From NCBI GenBank assembly GCA_003049485.1, contig PYST01000023.1, positions 1 to 64,000 of the forward strand: a stretch of DNA of 64,000 bases, read 5' to 3'. Shown here piece after piece: positions 9,901-20,594 of the stretch. Position numbers and translations under genes: made by a program. Source of the DNA: Ophioceras dolichostomum (lineage: Eukaryota; Ascomycota; Sordariomycetes; Magnaporthales; Ophioceraceae). Positions within the stretch are counted from its first letter, which is position 1, and each line of letters opens with the position of its first letter. Under the pieces are notes generated by a model. The model saw nothing but the letters and a program-made list of their open reading frames with translations. It searched no databases and was not told the origin of the DNA.

Positions 9901-12900
9901 TCTCGAGCAGGATATCCGGTCCGTCACGCAAGGTCGTCTTCGCCCGGTCGAAATCGGCCTTCTGGAACGTGAGCCGTCTTTGAGACGACATGAGAACTCT
10001 GCAGACAGCACCATGTCCGTTCTCGATCGCAGCGCGGAGGGCCGTGTGGCCAAGCCCATTTCTCTTCCGGAGAATGGCCCCGGAGCGCAGGAGAAGCTTT
10101 GCGCTCCTTTCATAGCCTCTAGAGCAAGCTTCCAGAAGCGCAATATCACGCGCGGACTTGCTGAAGCTCATGTGAGCTAAGACGAACTCGACCATGCTCA
10201 GGCTCCCACTCCAAACAGCAGCCATCAGCATGGGCGGACCCGTCGCCAAGGCTTCCCTTCCGCCAGGGGTAGACTCGTAGATGTCGAAGAGGTGTGAGGC
10301 TATGCTCCGCTTACCAGAGAAGACGGCGCGCTGGAGAGCCGTGAGGCCCAAAATATCGAGTTCGAAAAGGATATCCTGGAGTGAGATCGTCTTCAGCAGA
10401 TAATTGACAATTTCTGTTTTTCCGAGCTTGACAGCGAAGTGAAGAGCTGTTCCCCCCAGAAGATTTGCCCTCGTTGATGCACCTGCTTCGACAAGGGCAG
10501 AGCAAGTGTCGAGGCTTCCTTTTGACATAGCAGTTGCCAGGTACGGCGACCGGGGAGGCTTCGTTTCGAGGCTCACCCCATGGCTGAGGAGGTATTTGAC
10601 GAACCAAGGATCGCTGTTCTGAGCCGCACAGTCCATAACAGTGCGGAAACTAGTATCTGATCCAGATTCCAGATCTGTACCCGCTTTAACAAGCAGTTCT
10701 GTCACCTCTCGAGACCCGAAGGCCACGGCATAATGCAGCGGTGTCATCCGCTCGTCATCCTGGATGTTGAGTTGCGCTCCACGGTCGATGAGGAGTGAAG
10801 CCACCCTCTCGAGGCCCGCCACGGCCGCCCAATGGAGAGGCGTCTTGCCGCTGCAGTCCTGCGTATCAAGTCGGGGGGTCACGTCCAATACCGCTTGGAG
10901 AAGTTGATAGTCGTTCTCGTCAGCCTCGATTCCGATGTCAGCGTAAGATATGATCGAGATATGTAGTAGTGTAAATCCAGCTGAGTCGGTCGAGTTGGGA
11001 TCGAACTGATCTAATTTAGACAGGTGACGGAATATCGGAAGCGAACGAGCAGCGATTGCAAGGCCTGAGAATGTTGAGGCGAGGTCGAACCCTTGCCTGC
11101 GCGGGTTCTTCGCGTATAGAGCCACATGTCTCGCGGCCTCGTACCCAACCCTATGATCTGTGATGAGACGCTCGAAGGCACCAAGAACATGTGAGGGGAC
11201 TGGGTCTCCACATCGTGAGATGTGGCGATGAAGGGAACCTCCAGCGTACGCCAGCAGAGGGTACTCCCAGTACCAGGCGTGGATTTGGCGCCGCGTAGGG
11301 CGATCAGCGATGCGGAAGCCGAGAGAGGAGGGTGTTTCGTCGTCGCCGGGCCACCCGAGCTGCACTTCGTCGCAGCTCAGAAAGCTGATGAGAGCTTCCA
11401 CAATAGCGGCATGACCGTCCGTCTCGTTAAACGCAAAAGACGCCATCCCTTCATCGCCTCCAACGTCTGTACAGGCACTCATCAAGAAATCCTGCGCAGA
11501 TTTGTGCACAAACTTGATGACGCCACGGCCTCGAGAGTCGTCAGTCTTCTCGCCGACGACTTCGACGAACGGGGTGAGATGCTTGGTGAGGAAATCGCCG
11601 ATAGAAAGGGGTCGCTCAGCGCGGCTGGGCAGACGCGTTCTCGAAAGATTGTTCTGGATTGCCGTAATCATGGCCATCTCGTCGACGGTCATCGCTCGGA
11701 AGGCCAACAACATCCACATCAGTGCGTCCTTGACCCTGGTCCGGTTTGCCTTGTTCCGGCTAAGATCTCGCGTGAGTCTCTCCAAGCAGCTTTGGTAGAG
11801 GTCGGTCAGTTCGGTTGAGAGCGAGTCAATCAAGTCAATGAGCTCCTCGTAAGAGCAGTAGCTCGCTTGCTCAATCTCCCTCAGTGCAGTGCGCACCCAC
11901 TGAAACATGCCGTCAGACTTGCGCAGCAGCATCTCCCGTATGTCCCGCTCTTGTACCTTTGTCAGCCCCAGGCTTTGGGCCACAAGTGGAAGCTCCGAGC
12001 GGAGGAATCGAGAGACATCGGAATCCACGATGTGCTTCTCGATGACGACCTTTCGAGTCCTTCCATGAGCAAACAGCTCGACGTTATCCACACTGAGCCT
12101 GCTACTGATGAAGAACTTCGGTGGTCGCTGTGACCGTGGATAGTTAGAGAGGAACGTTTGGAGTGACCTCAGGAAGTCCACGGTAGACTTGGTATCGCAT
12201 TCGTCTAGAGCATCGATGACGCAGTACAGTCGAGGGACTTGAGCCGCAAGGGACGAGAACATCCTCCAGATAGACGGGTCGGTCCAACGTGGGCCGCCTG
12301 AGGGCGCCGCCTTGGCCGGACCGCGGCTCTGGACGTATCCGGCAATATGCTGGAACAAAGACTTGTCCTGCTGCAGCAGCTGCCAGATCAGAGCGGGCAT
12401 TATGTTGGCTGCCGATTCGTCCAAACGGCTGGTTGTGCTGCAGACATATGCGAGAACAATCGGTGGCGGGCCGCCAACGGTTATCCCACCCTCGGAGGGC
12501 GAGTCTTGTCGGTAGTATCGACCATCTGATCCGTTGTCGCTGCCATCATAGGCATTGTCCCCCTGTCCGATGGCGATCTTGTCAGATTTCGCTGTAGACT
12601 TCCATCGTTCGTCAAAATCCCCACCACGCTCTTGATCGGAGTGATCATCATCGTCGTCATTAATCCACTCCAAGCCCTCGTTTGACCCATCATCCGTATC
12701 CGCATAATCATTACCAATATGGAAGATATCCTCTAGATCTGCAACAGAGTCCTTATCGGAGTCCTCATCTGAGTCTTTGCTGGAGTGCCGTGAGAGGGCA
12801 CTCCGAGGCGCCTTTCCGGAAGCGATAGATGAGTGATCATCATCACCGTCCTTCCGGATCATGCTCACGACCTTTTTGGTGAGAACACTCTTTCCGCAAC

Positions 12901-13792
12901 CCATCTTACCCACGACATGGAGTACGCAGGCTTCGTCATCGCCATGCCATGCTTTGTAGTCCGGATTTTCGAAGATCCAAGAGCATGTGCCGTGCGAGGC
13001 CTTAGAGATGCGGTAGAGATCGTCCTCGATGTCCACTGCGTTGAGCGAACGCAGAAATTCTGCCCGCAACAGTCAGTCAGCGATGGCTGGATTAGGTAGA
13101 ATCGTGGAGCAACTCACCGTTTACGTCGAACATTGGAGCAGACCCGCCATCGGAAGACATGCCCGGCGTTGCCATAGATGGGTCGACTAGGAGCCCTGTC
13201 GCGCGCCGCACGATGCCATCACGACGAAAAGATTTGGTAAAATCCTGGAAAGCGTCCGTGAGTCCAGTTATCGCGTCAAGTGTCTGACGGCCTTCCGCCT
13301 GCTGTGGAGTGAAAAGTATATGGCTAATGACACGAGGACTCATCAGTCAGTCTCCGCCAACCAAAACCCCGAGACAAAACAAAGGCATAGGAGGAAGAAA
13401 TAGATGATCCCTTACTTTAGGATTTGGAACAGCCTGCCGTCATAGTACTGGAGTGTGGCCAACGCCTGCTTCACCGCATCTTCCTCCTTGTACAGCTTCA
13501 AGGAATGCCAGGTCGACAGCTTTCCATCCTTGAGCTTCGCCGCGAACGGAGCGAACCGGTCACAGAGGTTGCAAAGGAACTCGCCGATGTCGCGGAAGAA
13601 ATACTGGTGCTCGTCGAAGATTTCTTTGCGGTCGCGTAGATGTGTTTCGCACTTCTGAAGCTTGTCCTTGACTTTCTCGATGAGGCCCAGGAGCTCCTGG
13701 AGAATCCCTGGCCCCGCCCGGACGGACTTGACCACGCCGGCGATCTTCTCGGCGAGATCGATGGCCGACACGACGGTCGAGAAGACTTCCAT
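6959..13792 (-). CDS. NLR-like receptor: helical N-domain, NACHT, ankyrin repeats, SPRY
   Basis: Exons by splice consensus and frame: 13792-13416, 13323-13118, 13059-8701, 8408-8330, 8200-7875, 7695-6959 (about 2027 residues). Residues 1-125 are a HeLo/SesA-like helical domain (MEVFSTVVSAIDLAEKIAG). The NACHT domain has Walker A GKMGCGKS (encoded 12910-12887) and Walker B in LYCVIDALDECD. A roughly 130-residue acidic Ser/Asp insertion lies between Walker A and the next strand. About a dozen or more ankyrin repeats follow (GKTPLHWAAVAGLERVASLL, TPLHYAVAFG). The C-terminal SPRY domain shows LSEDGLQATLPG, EEYYFEIEIT, IGCLYLKKEGLMLFTKNG and GPLYPLVTLANPG, then an acidic low-complexity tail. Family members act in fungal heterokaryon incompatibility and non-self sensing, so that role is inferred. 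The 8700-8409 intron (292 nt) is uncertain because it contains a coding-like stretch; a frameshift is the alternative. Confidence 0.82.
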
Positions 13793-14493
13793 GACCGAAC
13801 AGCTGCCCGGGCTGCAGACGCGGCCCTCGAGGCGCCCGGCGACAAAGATGCGACGATGCGGCCCCTCTCTTAGCAGCTTCCGAGAGAAGTCATTTCGCAC
13901 GGGCAGCCTGACCCGCTGGGGGGAGGCAGGCAGGCAATATTCTGACAGCTGAGGAAGAATGACTGACCACTGGCGTAACTTCCTGATCAGAAGCGGGGCA
14001 GGCAGCCCCCGACGATACGAGCTATACCTTCCACAGTCCTCACACCAGAAATAAGCTCGTTCGAACGATCGACGAATGGCTGAGAAAGAAACAATCTCTG
14101 AGATAGAGTGAATCCGAAAATATGCAAAGAAGGAGAGAGGGGGAGGGGCTCGGGTCTCTTTGCGGCTCCCGTGGCGAGGCCATGCACCAGCTGAGTTCTT
14201 CGCCACCGCAGAACAGCCCACCAAGCATGAGCTGAATGCCGGCGGCAAGCAGTCAACCAATAGCGATGTAGCCAATATTTCGGCCGATTTTGGGCAGTGA
14301 GCATCCGGACTACGCTCGTAATATGTTCGGTATTCGGTCTCATCACTAAACCCTGTCCACCAAGGCCCACGGTTCATATAGAGACAAAAGGGTCCTTACC
14401 ATCTCAACCCAGGAACGACCCCAAAAGCTCCCTTACCAGACCAGCGTCAAATCTATCCTCCTTCCATCCGACTTGAGAACTCCCACTTCCCAG
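13793..14493. other. Intergenic between NLR gene and RNA ligase
   Basis: About 700 bases upstream of the NLR start and downstream of the ligase stop, both on the minus strand. The NLR reading frame is open upstream to 14377, but that extension has no domain match, so I kept ATG 13792. It should hold the NLR promoter and the ligase 3' UTR. Confidence 0.5.
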
Positions 14494-15960
14494 CTACCTA
14501 GAGGTAGGTACATAGGGATACCACGTCAACTGCCAGTCCTTCGAGATGACCTTGACAGCCGGTCCCACCATCTTGAAGTTCTTCAGCATCAGGCCCTCCC
14601 GCTTCTGGCCCTTCACCACCGCCGACTCCCCGTCCGCCAGCAGCAGCAGCTCCTTCGCGTCCGCGGCCATCTCGCGCAGCGTCTTGTAACCCAGCACGGG
14701 CGCCTGCGGGATCCCCCAGCGCGCGAGCATCTCCGCCGCCTTCCTCGGCTCCACGTACTTGCCCTTGTCGGTGTCCATGACCTGGAAGGCGAAGAACTCG
14801 TGCTGGCCCTCCGGGTAGCCCAGCGTGTTGCGCGTGATCGAGCTGCCGCACAGCTCACCCTGGACGACGAGGTTCTTGTCCTCCCGGCGGAGGATCTCGG
14901 GGATGCCCAGCCGGCTGACCACCTGCCACGCGATGCTCTCGTAGCTGGGGATCAGGTGCTTGCCTCGGGTGCACACGCCGACGCAGCCGGTGCCGGGGAG
15001 GAGGCGGCGGCCGCCTTTTCCTCCTTTGGTGGTGGTGGTGGCGTCCTCCTTTGTCGTCGACGCCGTCGTCGTCGTCGTGAAGCCTTGCAGAGCTGTGGGT
15101 CCGTATCCGCCCGGCTCGTGGAGGGATTTGATGAGCGGGGAGTCCTTGCGGAGGTAGTAGATCGACAGAGGCAGGCCGTCCAGCTTCTCCGAAATCTGGA
15201 AGACGGTGTCGCCGTGGCTCTCGAACAGTCCCGGCAGCTCCTGCACTCGCTGCCCGCCCGTCTTGATGATGAACGGGAGAGCCGGGCCGTAGATGGGGCC
15301 GAGTTTCGTGGTGCGCTCCATCTCCCACTTGACGACGCCCAACTCGTCCTCGAAGCTCATGTCCATGGCCCAACGCATTCCCTCCTGCTCGCCGTGCTCG
15401 TCCGTGAGCTGCTTCAGTATCGCCATGATGGCCGGGTACAGAGCCAGGGAGAGGGCTCGGCCTTGCGAGACTTCGCCGAGCACCATGCGCGTCTTGACCA
15501 GGTATCCCTTCACGCCTTTGAATGTGGTGGGCTCGGCCGCGACCTCCTCCCAGAAGTTGCCGTCTGAGTCGGGGATGAAGGCGTCGTCATGGAAGTAAAG
15601 GACGACCTCGCCCTCGGAGAAGTTGTCGCTCATCTGCTCCACGACCTCGTAGCCGCCGTCGAGGGTGAGCTTGACCGACTGGTAGCGGCCTTTGTTGAAC
15701 GACTTAGTGTTGATGATCCGGCGGAGGGTGACTAGCTTTCTATCCGGCGGCGACACAACCGGCGGCGACACAACCAGCGGCGACACAACCAGCGGCGTTT
15801 CAGCCGCCGGCGACTCATCCGGGAACGACGCAGCCGGCGGCTGCGGGCCTGGCGTGCCCGATTTGAATGTAGATTGACGGGAAGACATGGCTGCAGTATC
15901 GACACGTCTGTATCGTGGATGAAGATGAGTTTTGAAGGATGAGGTTGAGAGTTGGGCCAT
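14494..15960 (-). CDS. RNA ligase, DraRnl/Rnl5-like
   Basis: One exon, 488 residues. After a disordered N-terminus, residues about 74-170 match the OB-fold module of Deinococcus radiodurans RNA ligase (RKLVTLRRI, EGEVVLYFHDDAF, VKTRMVLGEVSQG). The nucleotidyltransferase motifs follow in order: motif I EKLDG with Lys259 as the adenylated residue, motif III VVQGELCG (365-372), motif IV EGLML (455-459) and motif V VKVIS with Lys470. A Thr/Lys/Gly-rich insertion (294-320) lies between motifs I and III. Enzymes of this group use ATP to seal nicks with an RNA 3'-OH; the cellular target in fungi is not evident here. Tandem Val-Val-Ser-Pro repeats (56-73) come from a 15-bp DNA repeat. ATG 15960 is used; Met25 is an alternative. 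The NLR-like gene lies 0.7 kb downstream on the same strand. Confidence 0.88.
   Translation of the reverse strand: MAQLSTSSFKTHLHPRYRRVDTAAMSSRQSTFKSGTPGPQPPAASFPDESPAAETPLVVSPLVVSPPVVSPPDRKLVTLRRIINTKSFNKGRYQSVKLTLDGGYEVVEQMSDNFSEGEVVLYFHDDAFIPDSDGNFWEEVAAEPTTFKGVKGYLVKTRMVLGEVSQGRALSLALYPAIMAILKQLTDEHGEQEGMRWAMDMSFEDELGVVKWEMERTTKLGPIYGPALPFIIKTGGQRVQELPGLFESHGDTVFQISEKLDGLPLSIYYLRKDSPLIKSLHEPGGYGPTALQGFTTTTTASTTKEDATTTTKGGKGGRRLLPGTGCVGVCTRGKHLIPSYESIAWQVVSRLGIPEILRREDKNLVVQGELCGSSITRNTLGYPEGQHEFFAFQVMDTDKGKYVEPRKAAEMLARWGIPQAPVLGYKTLREMAADAKELLLLADGESAVVKGQKREGLMLKNFKMVGPAVKVISKDWQLTWYPYVPTSR
15742..15800. repeat. 15-bp tandem repeat inside the ligase gene
   Basis: About three and a half copies of a 15-bp unit containing GGCGACACAACC. 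It encodes repeated Val-Val-Ser-Pro-type segments in the disordered N-terminus of the RNA ligase, in frame. Confidence 0.85.
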
Positions 15961-18266
15961 TGATTCTCGTTAAGGATGGCACTAGGAATGGCAAAGCAGA
16001 AACATTCAAATGAGTGAATGAAGCAAAAATTCACACTCAATATCAAAACACAGAAAAGCGGCGAATTAGGATTTCTTTCCCTTTAAGCTGGCACCTTGAT
16101 GAAACCACAACCGGATGGCGACATCATTACATACGGAGCTAACAGGGCCACAAAGCCATAATAACAAAAGCGAACAAGTTAGCATATCTATGCACCAAAG
16201 TGAAATGTGTGGAAAAAGGCGGTCGTCGTATAACACAGGTAACTTCCGACCTAGGCAGATGATAGGGAGGTGCTACTACCGGCTCTCAAGCACTCGGCGA
16301 GTATGAGCCTCTCGAAAAGGAGCCGGTCAAAGTCATGACATCTGAAGTGCGTTGCTTGACCAGATGGTAACTGTTGGTTAAGGTTCATCGTTATCATGTT
16401 CGACGATCAACGCCTTGCAGCATCAGCTGCCACCAGTATCTGGCGGAACCAGTGCAGCCCTCGGAGCTACACATCGCTTCCAGCTTCAAGACTGCAAGGT
16501 TGGCTGGAGTGAGGGAGCCCGCGACCGCACGCGCGTCCCGGGCCGGTCGGCTTGTCAGCCCAGCCTTGTCGCTAAGTCGGTGGCATCCGAGTAGTCTCGC
16601 CCCGGGCGCGGTCGATGCTCCGATCGACTCACCGTTGAGGCGGCAAGTTCAACACCGGAAAACGCCACTCTCCCCGCTTGAATGGTCTTCGATAGCAGTG
16701 AGAGTGGTGAGGAAAGACGGTGGGCCGACAACCTTGTCGTCATCGTCGCGGGAGGGACGTGGGTTGGGACGCCTGTGGAGTCAGCCAGGAGGCCTGTCTG
16801 GCACCGGGCTGGCAGAATTCGGGACCCGGCAGTCGGGCTTTCGGCAGCTGGGCCCGAAAAGCCGGCGAGGGGCTGGAAAAGTGCGCACCGTGCCGCAAGG
16901 GGTGATAACTGCCTAGGCTACGCAGTGGTGCTGCAAGGAGCGTCAGCAAGAGCAATACGGGGCAGGGGAGGTTGTGCCCGGCCTCGAGTGGCTCCTCCAG
17001 TGCCGCCGTCGATGATGATACCACAAGCTGCTATCGTTTGAAGCTGAACTGCGCTAGGTCGTTGCCCGTCAGTGCCTCCCTCCAGCTCAATGAAGTCTGC
17101 CGCTGACGGAGAATCATTGCTCCAGAGAAGACCCCCGATGTGGCTTGCCCCGAGGAGTGGGACGCACATGGAGTTTCCGTGACCGATGCAGGGGCTGGCA
17201 GCAGCAGAAGACTAGCCGTGACCTAGACAGCCAGTAGATTAAATCTCGCTCCCGTAAGAGAGTGGAGACAGAGCCTTCGCGCATACGCAGGGGGCCAAGA
17301 CCACAGGTAGGGATGGAAGCATAGGTCGGTAAAACTCAAATGCGAGAAATGTACCCTATATTGAGATATGGAGAAGGAAATCAACCAGACCATCATCCAT
17401 CAGCCACCAAAACCGCCCCCACCCAGTCAATACCTCATGATAACCATTTTCTCCAAGATCGACCTCGAAGTTGGAGAGACAAAGAGATGAAAAGAGGAAA
17501 GATGAAGAGGAGAACGTGGCCGAAGAAAAAAACCCAGACGATCTTCTCGCAGTGAGATCAATGAATAAAAAAGAAGGCTAGAACGAGAGACAGAAAGCTC
17601 CATCGATTTCCATGCGGCTTCAATCGCCAAGACAAAGCCTTGCGGCCAAGTGTAAAACGAACGAAAGATTAAAAAGGGTGTGAAATGGGGAAAAGGAAAA
17701 TGAGTGGCAGCGATGGCGCCATGGAGTCAGAAGGGATAGAGTCAGTCAGTTGAGACTAACCCTAGTGACGAAAATCAGAGTGACAAAGGAAAAAGAAAAG
17801 AAAGACAAGGCATGCGCATGTCGCAGGCAGGTGGGTATAGAGAGCTTGAATGCTTGGGAGGTCTAACAGAAGAAGAAAACAACCCAGCCATCGAGGGCAG
17901 ACCAACAAAACAAAACGAGCGCCACAAACGAAACGTTTCCCCCAGAGAACGATGTGAACACCTGCAAACAACACGGGCCCAGCCAGCCAAACCGATGCCA
18001 GTCCGAAAGAGAGAGAGAAAAGAAAGCGAAGAGAGAAAATTAAGAAATTATAGAGAATGGAAGAGCCCGAAACGTGGTCAGAGGCTCTAGGGATGGAGAC
18101 AGGAGGACGGAGGGTTCAACAATCAGATCGGTCGGTGCCTGCGTAGCAAGGCTACCACGTCCGACCATCTTATCCGTCATCAATCAGCCCAGCCCAGATC
18201 GGCCCTCCAGCGCGTCCGTCCGTGCATTGCATGCGTGGGTGGCCAGGTAGTCAGGCAGGTCCGTCA
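15961..18266. other. Intergenic, no gene supported
   Basis: About 2.3 kb. Open frames up to 180 codons on the plus strand (16374-16916) show no domain or convincing codon bias. From about 17400 to 18100 the plus strand is A- and purine-rich, so the minus strand is pyrimidine-rich; this may be the 3' UTR of the gene ending at 18267. Confidence 0.45.
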
Positions 18267-20594
18267 TCAAATAGACGTCCTCGGCCGCACACCATTAAGC
18301 TGCGTCCCCGCAACCCCGCAGCAGCCACTGCTGCTGCTAGCTCCCGCGCTGGTATCACCACTACCACCTACGCTCGCGGCCCTCAGCTTCTCAAGCTGCT
18401 CTCCCCGCCTCTTCATCATGTGAAAATCGAGGATCATATCCACCAGCGCCTCCGCGTCGCGCGACATCTCCCTCAGCTCGGCCTTATCCATCGCGAGGTC
18501 GGACCCGTCAGCGGCGCGGGGCTTTCGGTAGGCGGCGAAAACGATGCCGCGATTGTTCTTGGACATGTCGTTTGCACGACGGTTGCCGCCGCTCGTCGTT
18601 GCTCTTTTGCCGGCAGCGCCTCTAGCGGCTGACTGTGCGGCGGCGATCGACGTCGGCGACATAGGCGACGATGGGGCCTGCTGCTCCGCGTTGCAATCGA
18701 ATTCGATGCTGCTACTACGACTATCCGACGACCCTCGGCGGCGGGGGGAGGGGGGCAGGTCGCCCTCGACGGGCGCGTGGCCCGTGTAGAACGAGCAGGC
18801 GTAGCCCCTCGCGAACTCGTTGTCCTGCGGGTTCGGCTCGCGGTACTCGACCCAGCCGCGGCTCTTCAGGATCTTGGAGTGCACGCCGTACGCGATGTTC
18901 AGCGGCGGCCGGACGGTGTGGAGGCCGTACGCGGCCAGGAAGCGGTAGTTGAGCCCACCTTCAGCCGCCGCTAGCGCAGCTGCCGGTCCGGAGGTGGTGG
19001 GTGACAGTGATGACGACGAGGGGCCGTTATTGCTACTGGCTCCTCCGACCTGCTCTTGCTCGTCGATGCTGCTCAGCACCGTGGTTTCGAAGGCGTCCGA
19101 GTCTCGGGACATACGTGCGGAAGACGCCCGCGTTATAGAGCCTGACGAGGAGGCGTTTGTGACGGATGACGCGCCGAAGGAGGACCCGAAGATGTCGGAA
19201 GCGAAGTTGGGCCGAGGGTTGCGGCGCAGCATCTTTTGAGGCCACAGGCTGATGACGTAAATGAGGTCGAACCGATATCGAGATGCGATCCGAGCCACCT
19301 CAAACGCCGCCGTCGCGGCAGCGCGGTCGTCAGTCGAGGCGACCGACAGCCGAGCCGATATGCGGCGGATCAGCCTCGGAGAGGGCGGCAGCATCGCCGG
19401 AGGGGGAGTTTGGGGGCTGGCGTCAAAGTCGCGAAGTACCTTGCGAGCCGGGCTTGTCGGAGTTCTTGGTGGCAGAACCACGTCGTCTGCTGTCACAGGT
19501 CTTGTGCTTGCCTCTGAGGATTCATCCGCCGGTGACGAAACATTGGGTGCCAAGTGAGGCTCGGCGATATCGTCATCACTGAGACCCAAAAATTCTCGCA
19601 CGGCGGGCTCCTGGAGGACCGGGTCTGTTCCCGTAGGGCTGACTGGTTCCTCGTCATCTGCGCTCCGCTCGCTGGTCGAGTGAAGAGCGGCTGGTCGATT
19701 TGGCGGGTCGTGTCTGTTGGACGGGGCACGCTGCTTGAGCGGCCTGGGTGCGATGCCCTCGCCAATCTGCGGGGAGGGTAATAGCAGATCGGGTACAGGC
19801 AAAAGACTCGGGGAAGGTCCCGGGGTTGGCTGTGAAGTGGTGGGAGGGAGACCGCCGGCCTTTGGTGCGATACTCGTCGGAGTCGTGGAGCTGCTGCTTT
19901 CCTCCGGATCAGAGGGGGGCGGAGTGTCTTCGCGTGGAGGGAGAGGGAAATCGCGGAGGATATCTTTGGGCGCCTCCTCGAATTGGGTGCCGAGCAATGA
20001 CGGCGAAGTCCTCGGCGGCGGTGCCCACAGCGAGGCAAGCGAGCGCTCGGCGTTGCGGCCCTCCAGCACGGTGAACTCATAGTGGATGAGCGATGCGAGG
20101 GACGAGTGTTCCGCGCGACTGTAGCTGACTAGAGAAGACGAGCGGCGAGGAACCCTGGGAGCGCAGCTAGCAATGCTGTTGCGCCCGCTGCTGGCGCCGC
20201 CGCTTCGGTGGGAGTCCGGCACAGAAAGTCGTCTTGATAACCTTGGGGCGCTGGCTCGCTTGGACAGCTGGCCCACACTCCCAGAGCGAGTGCTGGGGTC
20301 TGATGATGTGCTCGGAGAGAGGGAGAACTCCTGCCTGGCGACCATTCGCGTCGTCGTCGGCCTTATGAACGACGGCGCGGGGAAGGTGATTCGCTCTTCT
20401 GCATCCTCGGGTCGCGTTAAGGGCACGTCGGGAAAGAGGCTAGGTTTTGATTTGGATTTTGGCTTCCGGAGCGACCCCAACTTCTTCTTAGAGAAGAGCT
20501 TCTCCAGTCGGTCGATACCATGCGCGACAGCGGTGGCCATTGTGACGGTCTGGTCCGGGGGAATGACCCGGTTGGAGTTGTGGCCGACGAACAT
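18267..20594 (-). CDS. Large serine-rich protein, function unknown
   Basis: One uninterrupted exon of 775 residues, strongly biased to GC at third codon positions, so clearly coding. Most of it is disordered, rich in Ser, Pro and basic RRxS-type sites (for example around residues 110-155). Ordered blocks are a basic N-terminal segment (GIDRLEKLFSKKKLGSLRK, 27-45), block A (about 420-457, with ARIASRYRFDLIYVISLWP), block B (548-607, with RFLAAYGLHTVRPPLNIAYG), block C (NNRGIVFAAYRKP, 680-692) and a helical C-terminal segment (698-740). Blocks A to C together faintly resemble a GAF-like fold, but that is weak. The second Met at residue 19 is an alternative start. I do not recognise the family. 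Confidence 0.75.
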   Translation of the reverse strand: MFVGHNSNRVIPPDQTVTMATAVAHGIDRLEKLFSKKKLGSLRKPKSKSKPSLFPDVPLTRPEDAEERITFPAPSFIRPTTTRMVARQEFSLSPSTSSDPSTRSGSVGQLSKRASAPRLSRRLSVPDSHRSGGASSGRNSIASCAPRVPRRSSSLVSYSRAEHSSLASLIHYEFTVLEGRNAERSLASLWAPPPRTSPSLLGTQFEEAPKDILRDFPLPPREDTPPPSDPEESSSSTTPTSIAPKAGGLPPTTSQPTPGPSPSLLPVPDLLLPSPQIGEGIAPRPLKQRAPSNRHDPPNRPAALHSTSERSADDEEPVSPTGTDPVLQEPAVREFLGLSDDDIAEPHLAPNVSSPADESSEASTRPVTADDVVLPPRTPTSPARKVLRDFDASPQTPPPAMLPPSPRLIRRISARLSVASTDDRAAATAAFEVARIASRYRFDLIYVISLWPQKMLRRNPRPNFASDIFGSSFGASSVTNASSSGSITRASSARMSRDSDAFETTVLSSIDEQEQVGGASSNNGPSSSSLSPTTSGPAAALAAAEGGLNYRFLAAYGLHTVRPPLNIAYGVHSKILKSRGWVEYREPNPQDNEFARGYACSFYTGHAPVEGDLPPSPRRRGSSDSRSSSIEFDCNAEQQAPSSPMSPTSIAAAQSAARGAAGKRATTSGGNRRANDMSKNNRGIVFAAYRKPRAADGSDLAMDKAELREMSRDAEALVDMILDFHMMKRRGEQLEKLRAASVGGSGDTSAGASSSSGCCGVAGTQLNGVRPRTSI

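Noticed and set aside
14473..15567. 364-codon plus-strand frame over the RNA ligase
   Set aside because: Shadow of the ligase exon; the minus-strand product carries all ligase motifs in order.
16374..16916. 180-codon plus-strand frame
   Set aside because: Composition is erratic, it has no domain, and the flanks lack gene signals.
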